Positions 28,993 through 40,319 of a stretch of 64,000 nt of DNA are shown here, in pieces. The stretch is from contig NC_035177.2 in assembly GCF_001659605.2 (NCBI RefSeq), positions 30,830,136 to 30,894,135 of the forward strand. The letters are read 5' to 3'. A program made the position numbers and the translations under genes. The DNA is from Manihot esculenta (Eukaryota; Streptophyta; Magnoliopsida; Malpighiales; Euphorbiaceae). The notes under the pieces were generated by a model. That model worked only from the letters and a program-made list of their open reading frames with translations. It did no database searches and was not told the DNA's origin. Every line of letters begins with the position of its first letter. Position 1 is the stretch's first letter.

Positions 28993-28999
28993 TATAAAA
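28993..28999 (+). promoter_or_regulatory. TATA box of the [12 protein letters not shown] gene
   Basis: CTTATAAAAG lies about 220 bp upstream of the start codon, in a CT-rich, less AT-rich segment (28930-29200) that fits a plant core promoter and 5' leader. Confidence 0.6.
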
Positions 29000-29215
29000 G
29001 GCAGCCATTGCACACTCTTTCCACACATCTCCTCCTTCACTTAAAATCTTTTGACTCTCTTCTCAATAGTTCTCTCCTTCCTTTTGCAGCCTTTTTCTCA
29101 TAACCTTAAAGACACCATACACAAAATTTCAACACTTCCCTTTTGCTTCTTACAACCTTTTTAATTTCTCCACCATCATTGTGTAAGAATATTTATATTT
29201 ATCACATCATAAGGA

Positions 29216-29688
29216 ATGGCGTCTACCTCAATGTCCTCTCGTGGGTCTGCTTCTTGGACTGCTGAGCAGAACAAAGCCTTCGAGAAGGCTTTGGCCGTGT
29301 ACGATAAGGACACACCTGAGCGTTGGGCCAATGTCGCCAGAGCTGTTGGCGGCAAAACTGCTGATGACGTTAAAAGGCACTATGAGCTTCTTGTTCAGGA
29401 TGTCCGCTATATTGAATCCGGTCAAGTTCCCTTCCCCAATTACAGGACCACCGGCGGCTCCAGGAGAGGTAATCTCAATATCAACAAAAAATATATATAG
29501 ATCATCCAGCAATCTATAGATAATATATAAATAAATAAACCAAATTTCTTTTTTTTTTCTTCATTGTTTTTTTGGAAAATAAGGGAATTTTTCCTGATTT
29601 TGAATCCATTCTCATGCTCGAATCAAACTTTATATTCTTGGCTTCTTTTTTTTTTTTTTTTTTTGGATTCTCATCTTTGAAACCCTTT

Positions 29689-29720
<32 letters not shown>

Positions 29721-30127
29721 TTTTTGACTCTAAAAAAGCAAATACTGAGCATCGAATCCAAAAGGGTGGTGTGAGATTATGAGGAAAAGAAGATTAAGCC
29801 TTAATCGATAAGGATATATATCCTATCCTCATGAAAAATTGAATTTAAATGGTCCTAAATTACGAAAATAAAATTCCAAAATCTAAATTTTTGACCCCAC
29901 AGGCACTTTTCACGTGGCTTGTATAAATAATGATTTTGACTCTTATTTTTTTTTAAAAAAAATTATATATAAATGTATCCATCAGAGATAATACACAATC
30001 CATAGCTAATATGATTGGTTTTGTTTTCTTCTGTGATTAGATAAATAAAAAAAAAAATTGCTACAATTATGTAATTTTAATTTATGCTAAAAAAATAATT
30101 TTATTTTTATTTTCTTATGCAGGGTAA
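29216..30127 (+). CDS. RL: [12 protein letters not shown] single-MYB/SANT protein
   Basis: Exon 1 (29216-29468) encodes 84 codons. After a GT-AG intron, exon 2 (from 30123) adds only two coding bases and the TAA stop (30125-30127), giving 85 residues. The protein has one SANT/MYB domain with [36 protein letters not shown] and [10 protein letters not shown], and ends in [18 protein letters not shown] proteins lack a second MYB repeat and compete with other MYB proteins for partners, for example in flower asymmetry, embryo and seedling development. The length fits the short RL members. If the intron is retained the protein gains about ten residues and stops. Position beside GRP and the small conserved gene matches RL1/RL2 in Arabidopsis; paralogue number is not assigned. 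A minus-strand open stretch over exon 1 is a shadow. Confidence 0.92.
29685..29725. repeat. (TTTC)n microsatellite in RL intron
   Basis: About nine tandem TTTC units sit inside the [12 protein letters not shown] intron, shortly after a poly-T run at about 29645-29664. Likely length-polymorphic. Confidence 0.9.
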
Positions 30128-32700
30128 AAAAAAAAATGAAGGTGCTGTGAGCTACAAGAAGCATCAATAGCACTACTCAATTTATTTTCCAGGATTTTCT
30201 TTGAAGCTGTGCTCGTTCACTTTAGTCTATGTTCTACTAGTACACCTACTTCAAGAATCTTTTTAATTACTTTTTGTCTTTTTCTCTTTTTTTTTCTGTG
30301 GTCTATTTTATATTAGTGGTAATAATAATATATAAATGTATCAGAATAAGGGAAGGCACTTTGAATCTTGTGATTCTCACGTGCTTTTCACTGTATAAGC
30401 TTGCATAATAAATATATATTTTGTTTAATAATAATTAGTGTGGTTGTTCAGAAATTTCATTTTTTTTACCAATTTCTATAAAATAAATTACATAAATATA
30501 TTAGTTAACCAATAAATCAAGAGAATCATTATCTTAATTCTATGGAATTACATCATTAAAATAAAGAAATATTGTCTAATTGTATGAATTAAAAGCTAAA
30601 ATTAAGAAATTACTTTATTTACATGAAAAATTGATGGGTATAAAAATTATTTGAATTAGTTTATATCAAATTGTTTGATATTAGAATCATTCTTAATTAA
30701 AAAATTATGCAGAGTTAATAAATTTGTAAGAAAAATAAATAAGGAAAGTAAAATTTTCAATTAAACAAAATTCATATCTTCGTTTCTATTTATAAAAAAC
30801 TAAATAATCTTTTCCAATTCAATAAAAGAAATTCATGGAAATAAAATTATATCCCATTAATCAATCCCCAATTTGAGGAGCAATCATGTTTGTATCATCA
30901 TCTCAAATCATGTTTTAAATAATTAATAGTACAAGAAATTCATTGGCAATAGCTGATGCGAGTTCGATCGAGATGGATGCAAAAGGTGAAATTGAAGGAG
31001 AATGGTTTCAGAAGTACGGATAAACTTGTTGGAAAATAGTAAGAAAATTACAAACACGGCGTGTGAAAAAATAGCCGTTAGAGTAGGTAGAAAAATTAGA
31101 AGGAAATCAAACCCTTTCAACAAAAGTTTGTTAACAGAATCTTAGAAAATTTTGTTGCAACAAACATGAGAGATAATAAGTCAAAATTTTCACCTATTCC
31201 ATATATATTTAAAAGTTAAATAATAATAATAATAATAGAAATTAATTTAGATTTTATATTATTAAAAAACTCATTAATTAATTGTTCAGTTTTAAAAATT
31301 ATTTTAAAATATTTTTAACATTTTAAATGATATATTCAATACGTCTTTGAAATTAAAAAAAAGAAAAAAGAAAATTGCGGAAGATACTATAGAATAATTC
31401 GGATATTTAATAAATCAGTTTTATTTATCATATTTCTGTTTTAATTTGGATTCTCAAAGATTTACCCAATGCTTAATTAGTAAGAAACAACCTCAAAATT
31501 TCACAAATTACTTTTATTTTGACAAAACTTTAACAAATTTCGAACTTTAATTTAGTTAAAAAACAAATTTAAATTCTTTTCAATAAGCTTATCCAAAAAT
31601 TATTTCAAATAAAATTATTATTGCCAATTTATAAGAAATTAGCTTATTTGTGCTCGGATAGATTGGATAAAGGATGCAGAGAAAGAAGTTGTAATCACTT
31701 TAAATTCTTCATATTTATTATTTTATATTATAAATAAATATTTAATCGTTAAATTATTTTTAATTAATTGAAACAATTTATATCTATTTATTCTGTATAT
31801 ATAAAAGTGGGAAGGGGATGAATATTAGGATTTCCTAAACTACTCTATTATATTTTATTAATTATAGTTATTATTTTTAAAAATTTACAATTTACTTATT
31901 CAATTATATTAATATTTTATTTAAATTTAAATTGATGGGAGATATTTCTTAACATTCAAATTATAATTTGATTAAATTTTATCATAAAAAAATCTTTTAA
32001 TATTTAAATTATTTGTATTGAAATTTTATCATAAGTTAAATTAATTTTTTTAAAAATAATTACAATCTGTTATTATTTAAAATTTTTTAATTTAATTATT
32101 TAATTATATTATTGGTCTATTTAAATTTAAATTAATTGAAAATTTTTTGATTGAATTTTATTTATAGAAGATTTTTTTAATATTTAAGTTCTATTTATTG
32201 AAATTTTATTATAAATCAAATTATTTTTTAAAAAAATAATGAATTAAACAAAATATTTCGTATATAAAAATATAAAAATAAGTTTATTTATAAATTTGAA
32301 TATTAATAAAAGGATAAAAAAATGAATTTAAATATTAATAAAAATATTAAAATATTAATTTTCTTTTTAAACAAATCTAATTGCTTATAATTAATAAAAT
32401 TTCATCAAATAAAAATAGATATCATTCCAAACAGAGACACGATTATACCTAATAAATTCTCTAACCAAAATATAAGTATAACATTATGACGAACCATCTA
32501 ACAGAAATATCAGTTCTAGAATCTAACAAAAATTTATCATCATTTAAAATTAAATCTCTGTATCAGATAATTTGCTTGTCTAAACCCTGCATAAAATAAT
32601 TTGGCAAAGATACTCCTCTTTTTTATCTCTTGAGCATAAATCATTAAAGTTTTCCGAACAAAACCACAGAAGAGAGTTTTTACGAGATAAATTTCAAATA
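30128..32700. other. RL 3' flank and AT-rich spacer
   Basis: The first 300 bases contain the RL 3' UTR. The rest is AT-rich with no supported gene. One copy of a dispersed repeat at 31790-32215 is listed separately. Confidence 0.55.
31790..32215. repeat. AT-rich dispersed repeat, copy A
   Basis: It starts near TATATATAAAAGTGGGAAGG and continues through TATTAGGATTTCCTAAAC, ATTATATTTTATTAATTATA and TTTTATCATAAGTTAAATTA. The same ordered blocks occur in copies B and C at 35960-36660. No coding capacity was seen. Confidence 0.7.
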
Positions 32701-32760
32701 AGATTCCAAGACACGTCGTCGTTGCAATTAAGGAAACTCATAATAACTAGTAAATATCCA

Positions 32761-33060
32761 TTAAATATTACCTTCTGAAATAACTAAATCAATAAATTTT
32801 GAAGAAAAGCCAACTATAAAAACAGATGCATGACTCTTCCACATTAACGAAAGATTCTTCCCCCAATTATTGTCTATTGACTGAGAAGCAACAATTAAAA
32901 TGTAAAAAATTACGAAAAAATTCCATACACGAGAACTAAGAGATTTTGTTTCCATCAAAAATAAAATGTCCGGCTTGTAACTAGGAACCAAATCTTTCAA
33001 TGCATTGGCTGTCCAAGAATTGCAGTCATAAATCTTTTAAAGAGGTCTGCATATTCTAAA
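32761..33060 (-). pseudogene. LINE endonuclease N-terminal fragment
   Basis: The minus strand encodes NALKDLVPSYKPDILFLMETK, the start of the endonuclease/exonuclease/phosphatase domain of plant non-LTR retrotransposons; the invariant Glu of ETK is present. About 25 residues later come NWGKNLSLMWK and FIDLVISEG, matching later strands. A relic of WNCRG lies before it as DCNSW. The rest of the roughly 230-residue domain and the reverse transcriptase are absent, so this is a short dead fragment. Confidence 0.7.
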
Positions 33061-33339
33061 AATTGATTGGATTATATGTGAAAAATATTTTCACCATACA
33101 GAAATTATAAATGATGATCGAAATATTTCTTGAGTTTTTAATAGGGACATCAATATTTTTTTCTTCATTGATAGTCAATTAACGCAAATCGTGTTTCGAA
33201 TGGGAAAGAAGAAATTAAATTTAAGGAAAAAGAAAAAGCGATATTACTGAACCATAAAAGGAACACATACAAAAACTCGTGTGAATTGAGTAAATCTCTT
33301 TTAAGCACTTTTGATGCCACAATATTAAATAATTATATT

Positions 33340-35720
33340 TTAATTTTTTAATTTTTGAGTTTAATAATTTTATTTAGTAATTAATAATTTTATATAGTAA
33401 TTAATTAATATTTAAATATATTTAATAGTAATCATCTTAAGCTTTTCCATATATATATATATATATATATATAAATTATAATCTTTTAAATAATATTATT
33501 AAAGAAATAAATTTAAATATTATATATATATGATAAAAATAATCATTACAATATTAAAATGTTAGTTAATAATTTCAAATTTAAAAAATAAAAATGGTAA
33601 GATATACCAAATAAAATTATTAAAAATTAATAATTTTAAAAAATAAAATAGTAAAGTGATTATCTTAATTTTAAAATTTATTTTAAATTTAAATATTAAT
33701 AATTTTAATATAATTTAAATACTTAAAAATGATTTTATTCGATAATTAATTAATATTTAAATATATCTTAATAATTATTATCTTAAATTTTTAATTTTGT
33801 TATACTTTATAAATTTAAAATTTAGATATTTTTTAACAAATCTAACAATAAATTAAATTATTATAAAATTATCACCCATAATTATATAGATTTCCATTAA
33901 GATATATATATAATAATTAAAAAAATTAAAATTTCTTAATTACTACTAATATTAAAATATTAAATAAATAAATAAAATAGAACGATCTTTAAAATATTAA
34001 AATTAAGTTTACGATAAAATTAGGACCAGAAATTTAAAACTAACTATAAATTATGAGCAATCAATTAAACACAATAAAATTTTCTAAAAGAAATCAAATA
34101 TAATAAAATCAACAATCAGTCGAGAAAAAACAATCCTAGATAATATAATATATGAATAACATATTCAAATTTCATATAATATTTTTATAAAATAAAATTT
34201 GATAATTTTTCATATAATGTTATTATAATAATTTTTTAATTAACAATACATAAGTATATTATCTCTTATTTTAAATAAAGTTAAATTATATTTTTTTAAA
34301 TAAATAAAATATAATTTATAATTCTCTCAATTATTTGCTTGATAAATAAAAATCAGTATATTATTATAAAATAATAATATATAAAAATTATAAAACATGC
34401 AACACACGTTGAATAAAGCTAGATATTTATTTATTTACTATACTTTAAATTAAAACAATAGTTAATAATTTAGTTATTCAAATAAGTTTAAATTAATAAA
34501 TTATTTGAAATATCATCTAAAATAATTTTAGATACTTATCATTTAAAATTAATATGTATTTAAATTTATTATTTCTGATTTTAATTAATTTTATTTGATA
34601 ATTACATAGGTTTGTTAAAAACTAATAATTTTGATAATATTTATATTAAAATTTTGAGATAAAATTATTAAAATAATAAATTTAAATATTAATTAAAAAT
34701 GTTAAAATAATTATCACAATATTAAACTATTAAATTTGATTTGTTAATTTTTTTAGTTTAATTAATTTTATTTAGTAATTAATTATTATTCAAATATATT
34801 TTAATAATTATTATTATTTTTTAAAATTTAAAACTCTAATGTTTTTTAACAAACCTATATTAAATTAAATAATAAAATAGGGTTTTCATTCATATATAAT
34901 AATAATAATAAAAGTAAATATTATTTAAAAATATTAAAATAATTATCGCAATATAAAAATATTAGATAATAAGTTCAAATTTAAAAGGTAAAAATTATAG
35001 TATAATTAATTAATATTCAAATATATTTTAATAATTATTATCTTAAAATTTTAACAATTTTATACATTTAAAACTTTGATATTTTTAAACAAATCTATAT
35101 TAAATGAAATAATAAAATCATTATCCATAATTATATAAATTTTTATTCATATATAAATATATTTGATAATTAAAATAATTGAAAATTTTAAGATAAGATT
35201 ATTAACTAACAAAATTAAATATTATTTAAAAATATTAAAATAACTATCACAATATTAAAATATCAGATAATAAATTCAAATTTAAAAGATAAAAATTGTA
35301 AGATATACAAAATAAAATTAATTTATTGAATTTAATATAAATTATAACATTCAAAAATTTTAATTATAAATATATATTTTGTAGGATTTACATTTATATA
35401 AAATATACAATTAAAATTTAAGCAAATAATGATTTTATTATTTAAATTAATTTAAAGGTAATAAAATTTGAAATTTATATATATTTAAATTTATAAGTGG
35501 ATGATAATTTTATTATTGAATTTAAATTTATAGTGGATAATAAGTATATAATTATTTTATTATTTAAATTAATTTAATATTAATAAAAAATTTAAATTTT
35601 GAGTTATATATAAATACTAAAAATTCAAATTTATTTTTTTTAAAAAATAAAATTTATAGCATAAAATTATTAGAATAATACATTTAAACATTAAATAATA
35701 TTAAAAAAAGTAATATATAA
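33340..35720. repeat. AT-rich satellite-like repeat region
   Basis: A diverged unit recurs at about 33355, 33735, 34770 and 35005. Each copy has a run like TTCAAATATATTTTAATAAT followed by TTTTTTAACAAATCTATATT and AAATAATAAAAT. A second conserved stretch (ATTAAAATAATTATCACAAT) follows in copies near 33530, 34690, 34930 and 35235. The 34770 and 35005 copies lie about 235 bp apart in the same orientation. A run of AT dinucleotides lies at 33451-33473. No coding capacity was seen. Confidence 0.6.
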
Positions 35721-35778
35721 AATTTTTAAATAATAATAATTATATACATAATAAATATATACCTATAAATATAATTCA

Positions 35779-35942
35779 CTCATATTATAAATTTTTAGAT
35801 AATATTTAATTATATGTATAATAAAAATATAGCTATAAATATAATTTGGTCATATTACTATAAATATAATTACTCATATTATAAATTTTTAGATAATATT
35901 AATTATATGTATAATAAAAATATAGCTATAAATATAATTCAT
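35779..35942. repeat. Tandem repeat with period of about 94 bp
   Basis: CTCATATTATAAATTTTTAG begins copies at 35779 and 35873; both continue through AATTATATGTATAATAAAAA to ATAGCTATAAATATAATT. A partial, more diverged copy precedes them at about 35740. Confidence 0.8.
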
Positions 35943-35959
35943 TCACTTAATTAAGACTA

Positions 35960-36660
35960 GTACTATATATAAAAGTAGAAAGAGAGGAAATATTTAGACT
36001 TCCTAAATTATCCTTATTATATTTTATTAATTATAAATTTATTGTTATATAAATATTTTAAATTTAATTATTTAATTGTATTAATATTTTATTTAAATTC
36101 AAATTAATTGACGAAATCTCTTAACATTTAAATCATATTTGATTAAATTTTATCAAGGAAGTCTCTTAATATTTAAATTATTTATATTCAAATTTTATCA
36201 TAAATTAAATTATATTTTTTTTAAAAAAATAATTATAGTATATTATTATTTAAAATTTTTTAATTTAATTATTTAATTTATACCATATATAAAGGTGATA
36301 AGAGAGAGAAATATTAGGACTTTCTAAACTATCTCTATTATATTTTGTTAATTATAAATTTATTGTTATTTAAAAAATTTTAATTTAATTATTTAATTAT
36401 ATTAATATTTTATTTAAATTCAAATTAATTGACAAAATCTCTTAACATTTAATTCATTATTGATTAAATTTTATCAAGGGATAATCCTCTTAATATTTAA
36501 TTACTTATACTCAAATTTTATCATAAGTTAAACTATATTTAAAAAAAAAAATAATTATAATATGTTATTATTTAAAAATTTTTAATTATATTATTAATCT
36601 ATGTAAATTTAAATTCATCGAAGATATTCTTGATTAAATTTTATTATAAAAAATTTTTTA
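35960..36660. repeat. AT-rich dispersed repeat, copies B and C in tandem
   Basis: Copy B (about 35960-36282) and copy C (about 36283-36660) start with ACTATATATAAAAGTAGAAA and ACCATATATAAAGGTGATAA and share ordered blocks including ATTGTTATATAAAT/ATTGTTATTTAAAA, AAATCTCTTAACATTTAA and TTGATTAAATTTTATCAAGG. They match copy A at 31790. Repeated starts near TATATAAAAGT and no coding content could fit a small non-autonomous element such as a Helitron relative, but terminal CTRR and hairpin features were not verified. Confidence 0.7.
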
Positions 36661-37712
36661 TGTTATGACCCAAGCCATCCAAGGTGTTGATAAGTTACCC
36701 ATCTGCCTCAATCTTTCTCTTGGTCTCCCCTTCCTCACAATGTTGTCAAAATCAATTTTAACGGAGTAATGCTAGAAAGTTTAGCCCGTAGAGAACATTC
36801 TCCTGCTAGCGTTTTCAACATTTTTTCATCGAAGGAGATATACTCTCTCCAAGTAATACAAGCTATCAACCCTTCGATTGTTTTAAGAATTGTGCTTGAT
36901 ACTCTAGGACTAGCAAAATCTTTCACTTTAATTCACTCTAGAGTTTATTGCTTGGCCAAAAAGAGTCAGCATGATGATTCTTTTTATGTTAATTCTTTGA
37001 CCCAATGTGACTTTGTTATTTCTTCCCTTTTTCTATGAGAGTAGCCAGACTTCATATATGAGAGTACAGAGTCTAATCGACTATCGTAGGCATCTATGAA
37101 GTCTGTTGTGCCCACTCTTTATAAACATTCTCTCTGTTTAGTTGATGCAAAAATTACTGTAACGACAATATCCGTATGCTTGTAAAATTACAATTTTACC
37201 CTTTTAATAAAAAAGTAATTCATTGATGAATTCTCACCATTGTTTTTTTTTTTTTTTTACTCTTGTGAGGCTTATCTTCATAATTAGCTTGCATAATTCT
37301 AGTGATTTAATTTATCAAGTGATTTTTTAGACCGACTTGATTAAGGTGTTCAAATCAAATGCCAAGCATCTAAAATGGGGACCCATAAGCCCCAGAAATT
37401 GTAGTTCATACATGGTTCTCAACTTGAAATTCAAATGGAAGCCAGAAGGGGATGCTCTCAATCCATGGTGAAAACAAAGCATAAAACAAAATCATAGTCG
37501 TTAAAGTTGAATTACCCAATTCATTGCTTCATGAAAAAGCCCTCCATTTACCAGAAACTCAGTTGAACACACCTTGTTCAAACTTGACTCAGTTTAACAT
37601 CAAATTGAATAACAGTAATGTAATCTTACAGAAGACACCGCGATTATTTAGCTAGCAACCATGTCGTTCTACGACTAGATGCCAAGGCAACCCAAAAAAG
37701 GGAGGGGGACCT
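36661..37712. other. Spacer before the small conserved gene
   Basis: Composition is more balanced than to the left. Open stretches of 63-89 codons at 36735-37038 on both strands carry no recognised domain. A T run lies at about 37243-37259. The right end is the 3' flank of the gene at 37713. Confidence 0.5.
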
Positions 37713-38060
37713 CTAGTCTGACACTACAGTGCGGAGGGGCAGAGAACTTTCAACTTCTTTGGCTTGAGCACTCCTTTCTGCAACAATCTTCGACATTCCA
37801 AACATCTGAAATTGAAGATCAGTAGATTAAATATGTAAGCTTCCAGACAAGGAGCAAATTATCATTGGATATGTAAGGAGTTTAACCTTTTGGATGGTCT
37901 TCTTAAAGCAGCTCTTGTGCTCATCCATAGATGCATGAATGAATTCATCAATGTGATCTTTCAAATCCTCCATAAAAGTGGCTTCTTCATTCTTCTTCTT
38001 CCGACATGAAGTAACAGCAGGCGATGGTTGATTTTGCTGTTGACTGTTTTGGGTTTCCAT
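37713..38060 (-). CDS. Small conserved plant protein, 88 residues
   Basis: Two exons on the minus strand (38060-37887 and 37805-37713) join in phase 0. The protein starts METQNSQQQNQPSPAV, has a basic patch SCRKKK, then a highly conserved-looking helix region (DLKDHIDEFIHASMDEHK and CFKKTIQKMFGMSK) and ends in RTVVSD. There is no signal peptide or membrane segment. I recognise it as a short conserved plant protein of unknown activity. Its place after mTERF, GRP and RL matches Arabidopsis At2g21640 (UPOX, an oxidative-stress marker) or At4g39235, so homology to that pair is a good guess but not proven. A 5' UTR intron is likely: an acceptor CACAG|GAAATATAAAGT lies just before the ATG (exon from 38072), and a donor is at about 38906. 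Confidence 0.85.
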
Positions 38061-38906
38061 ACTTTATATTTCCTGTGAACAAGAATTCATTTCCAATATA
38101 ACATCACAAAAGTGAGAGATAAAGTGACAACAATAGTATCATTTCAAGTTACACATCCCACGCATAATCAATGGCCGGAAAGAAAGCTAGTATTCATATG
38201 ATAAGTACTTAGCCTCACCCTTCTACATAATTTCCCGGAGTGCCCAAGCCAGACATAAGGAATCTTCATAGCAGACCAGCCCATGACTTGCAACAATGTA
38301 ATGTGCGTAAAACTAGTTTCATTGCCAGAACAAACATTCTCCTATGACTTCTCATGGGTTAGAACTATTCACAAATCAATTATAATAGTTTGGAATATAG
38401 AGGCATAGCAGGTTCTTAAGTTCAAGAAGATGAAACCTGATAACTAAAATTTTAGTCCATTGGAAATTTACTTCATCACTCAGTTTGGAGAATAAGATCA
38501 TTCGCATCAGTATATATTAAAGCCAACGTGCGACAAACTTTAACAACACAATATCAAGGCCAAAAGAAATAACAGAATCCTCTAGCACAACAGTTAATCA
38601 GTAGAAAATGGAAAATCGAACACAATAGGAAAGATATGTGTAACAATTAAAATTCATTCAGACATTTTATCGAACAACTGAAGTACAATATCCAAGTCCA
38701 TCACAAATTTCACTAAGTACGACGCAAATCACACGGAGAATCACATTAATTGTAAAATTTAACAGGGTGCTTCATAAGACCAATCAAATTTATTGCAGCG
38801 AATATTAAGCAATCCTTGAAAAAAGAGAAAGACGGTGACAAGGGCAACTATTGGCCAAAGAAAGAAATATGCATAATCTGAAATCAAAACTATGAGACAG
38901 CTATAC

Positions 38907-39025
38907 CCACCCAGTGTTTCTTCCAATTGAAAGCTTTGCTCGCCTGAAAAATCAAACGGCTAAAGAGATAGTGCGGGGGCGATGTGAAATGAAATTTTAC
39001 TATATAGAGGAGAACCCTGTGGGCT
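38907..39025 (-). promoter_or_regulatory. Core promoter and untranslated first exon of the small gene
   Basis: On the minus strand, CTATATAGTAAAA gives a TATA box at 39000-39006. A TGGGCT-type motif lies at 39020-39025 on the plus strand. A likely non-coding exon runs from about 38975 to 38907 and ends at a GTATAG donor, pairing with the acceptor at 38073. This is inferred from signals only. Confidence 0.4.
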
Positions 39026-39039
39026 GGGTTGGATTTCGA

Positions 39040-40319
39040 AAACTACGAGCGTTATTTCTTTTTCGTGGTGAGCAAGTTTCTTTTTGTTATTATTATTATT
39101 AAGTTCTTGGTGGGCAAGTTTGTGCCATATCTTTTTGGGATTTTCCATATAATCTGTTTCATTTATCATTTTTTTTAAAATTTTATCTGAATTTTTTTCA
39201 TTTTAATTAAATCAATAATTATATTATTAATCTATTTTATAGTAGTGGTAATATAAGTTTCAACTTTCCTATTTTAGTTACTTTTTATAAATCTTTGTAA
39301 AATTGTAAATAATTTTTAAAAATTAATGATATTGTTATCCTTTTAATATTATTTCCATTTATGTATAATAGATATAATTAATCATATATTCTATAAATAT
39401 TTAATTATTATTATTTCAATCTCTAATTAAATACAGCAATCGCTAATATTCGGCCAACTTATTTTTGCTATTTGTGATGCCTAGTGTATAAAAAAATTAC
39501 TAAAATATGTATAAAGAAGATGAAATGATTTTGTCCTTAAATGCATTTATATTCCAAAATTAGCTTATTTAATTACCCAAAAATCAGTTTCCATTTTATT
39601 TTGGTCAATAAGCTTTGACTAATTTTTCAATAAATTAAATTCCATAATCCAACCAATCATGATAGAGCTCAGCTTTTATTTAGCCAATGAATTCTCACCA
39701 ATCTCTCAACTAATAAAATTCTATCAAATCTTCAACTAATCAGTTTTCTCCAATCCCTCAACCAATCATAGCCTACCAATGTTTAACCAATTATAATTAA
39801 TTTTATATATTTATATTAAATATTTTAACCTTTTAACTTATAATTAATAAATAATTAGTCTGTTCTAATATAGTTCAATAAATAAAGACATTTTACTTAG
39901 TTAAAATATTCATATTCGAGTACTCGTATCTTAATTTTTTATTTAAAAAATAATAATTAACTATATAATTAATTAATAATTAATTATAATTAATAACTAA
40001 TTATAATTAATAGATTAAATTAAATAGTCAAAAAATATTTGTAATTATGTATTTAATTATATTCATGAATTTATTTTTGTTACCGAAAATCAATTCTTAT
40101 ATTTCGTCAATTAATTTATATTGCTTCAAATTTAATCTTATTATTTCATCAATTTTTACCCAAAATTAAACCCTTACATTTCACTAATTAATTTCATGTT
40201 ACCCAAAATTTAACCTCACATTAATTAATTTTTTTAAAATGAAATTTAATCCCTCCTTTATTTCAATAAATTTTTTTCTCAAAATTAATTCATCGAATGA
40301 ATTAATTGCTTATACATTA
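39040..40319. other. AT-rich spacer with CCAAT-rich segment
   Basis: No gene was found. From 39640 to 39790 seven CCAAT pentamers occur within loose repeats of the type AACCAATCAT. From 40080 to 40260 runs such as ACCCAAAATTAAACCCTTAC recur about every 60 bases in diverged form. The GC-richer repeat region begins abruptly at 40320. Confidence 0.5.

Noticed and set aside
29228..29519. Minus-strand and alternate-frame open stretches over the RL exon
   Set aside because: Shadows of the SANT-domain exon.
36735..37038. Overlapping frames on both strands (63 and 89 codons)
   Set aside because: No family resemblance; the pair are mutual shadows in a region with no other gene signals.
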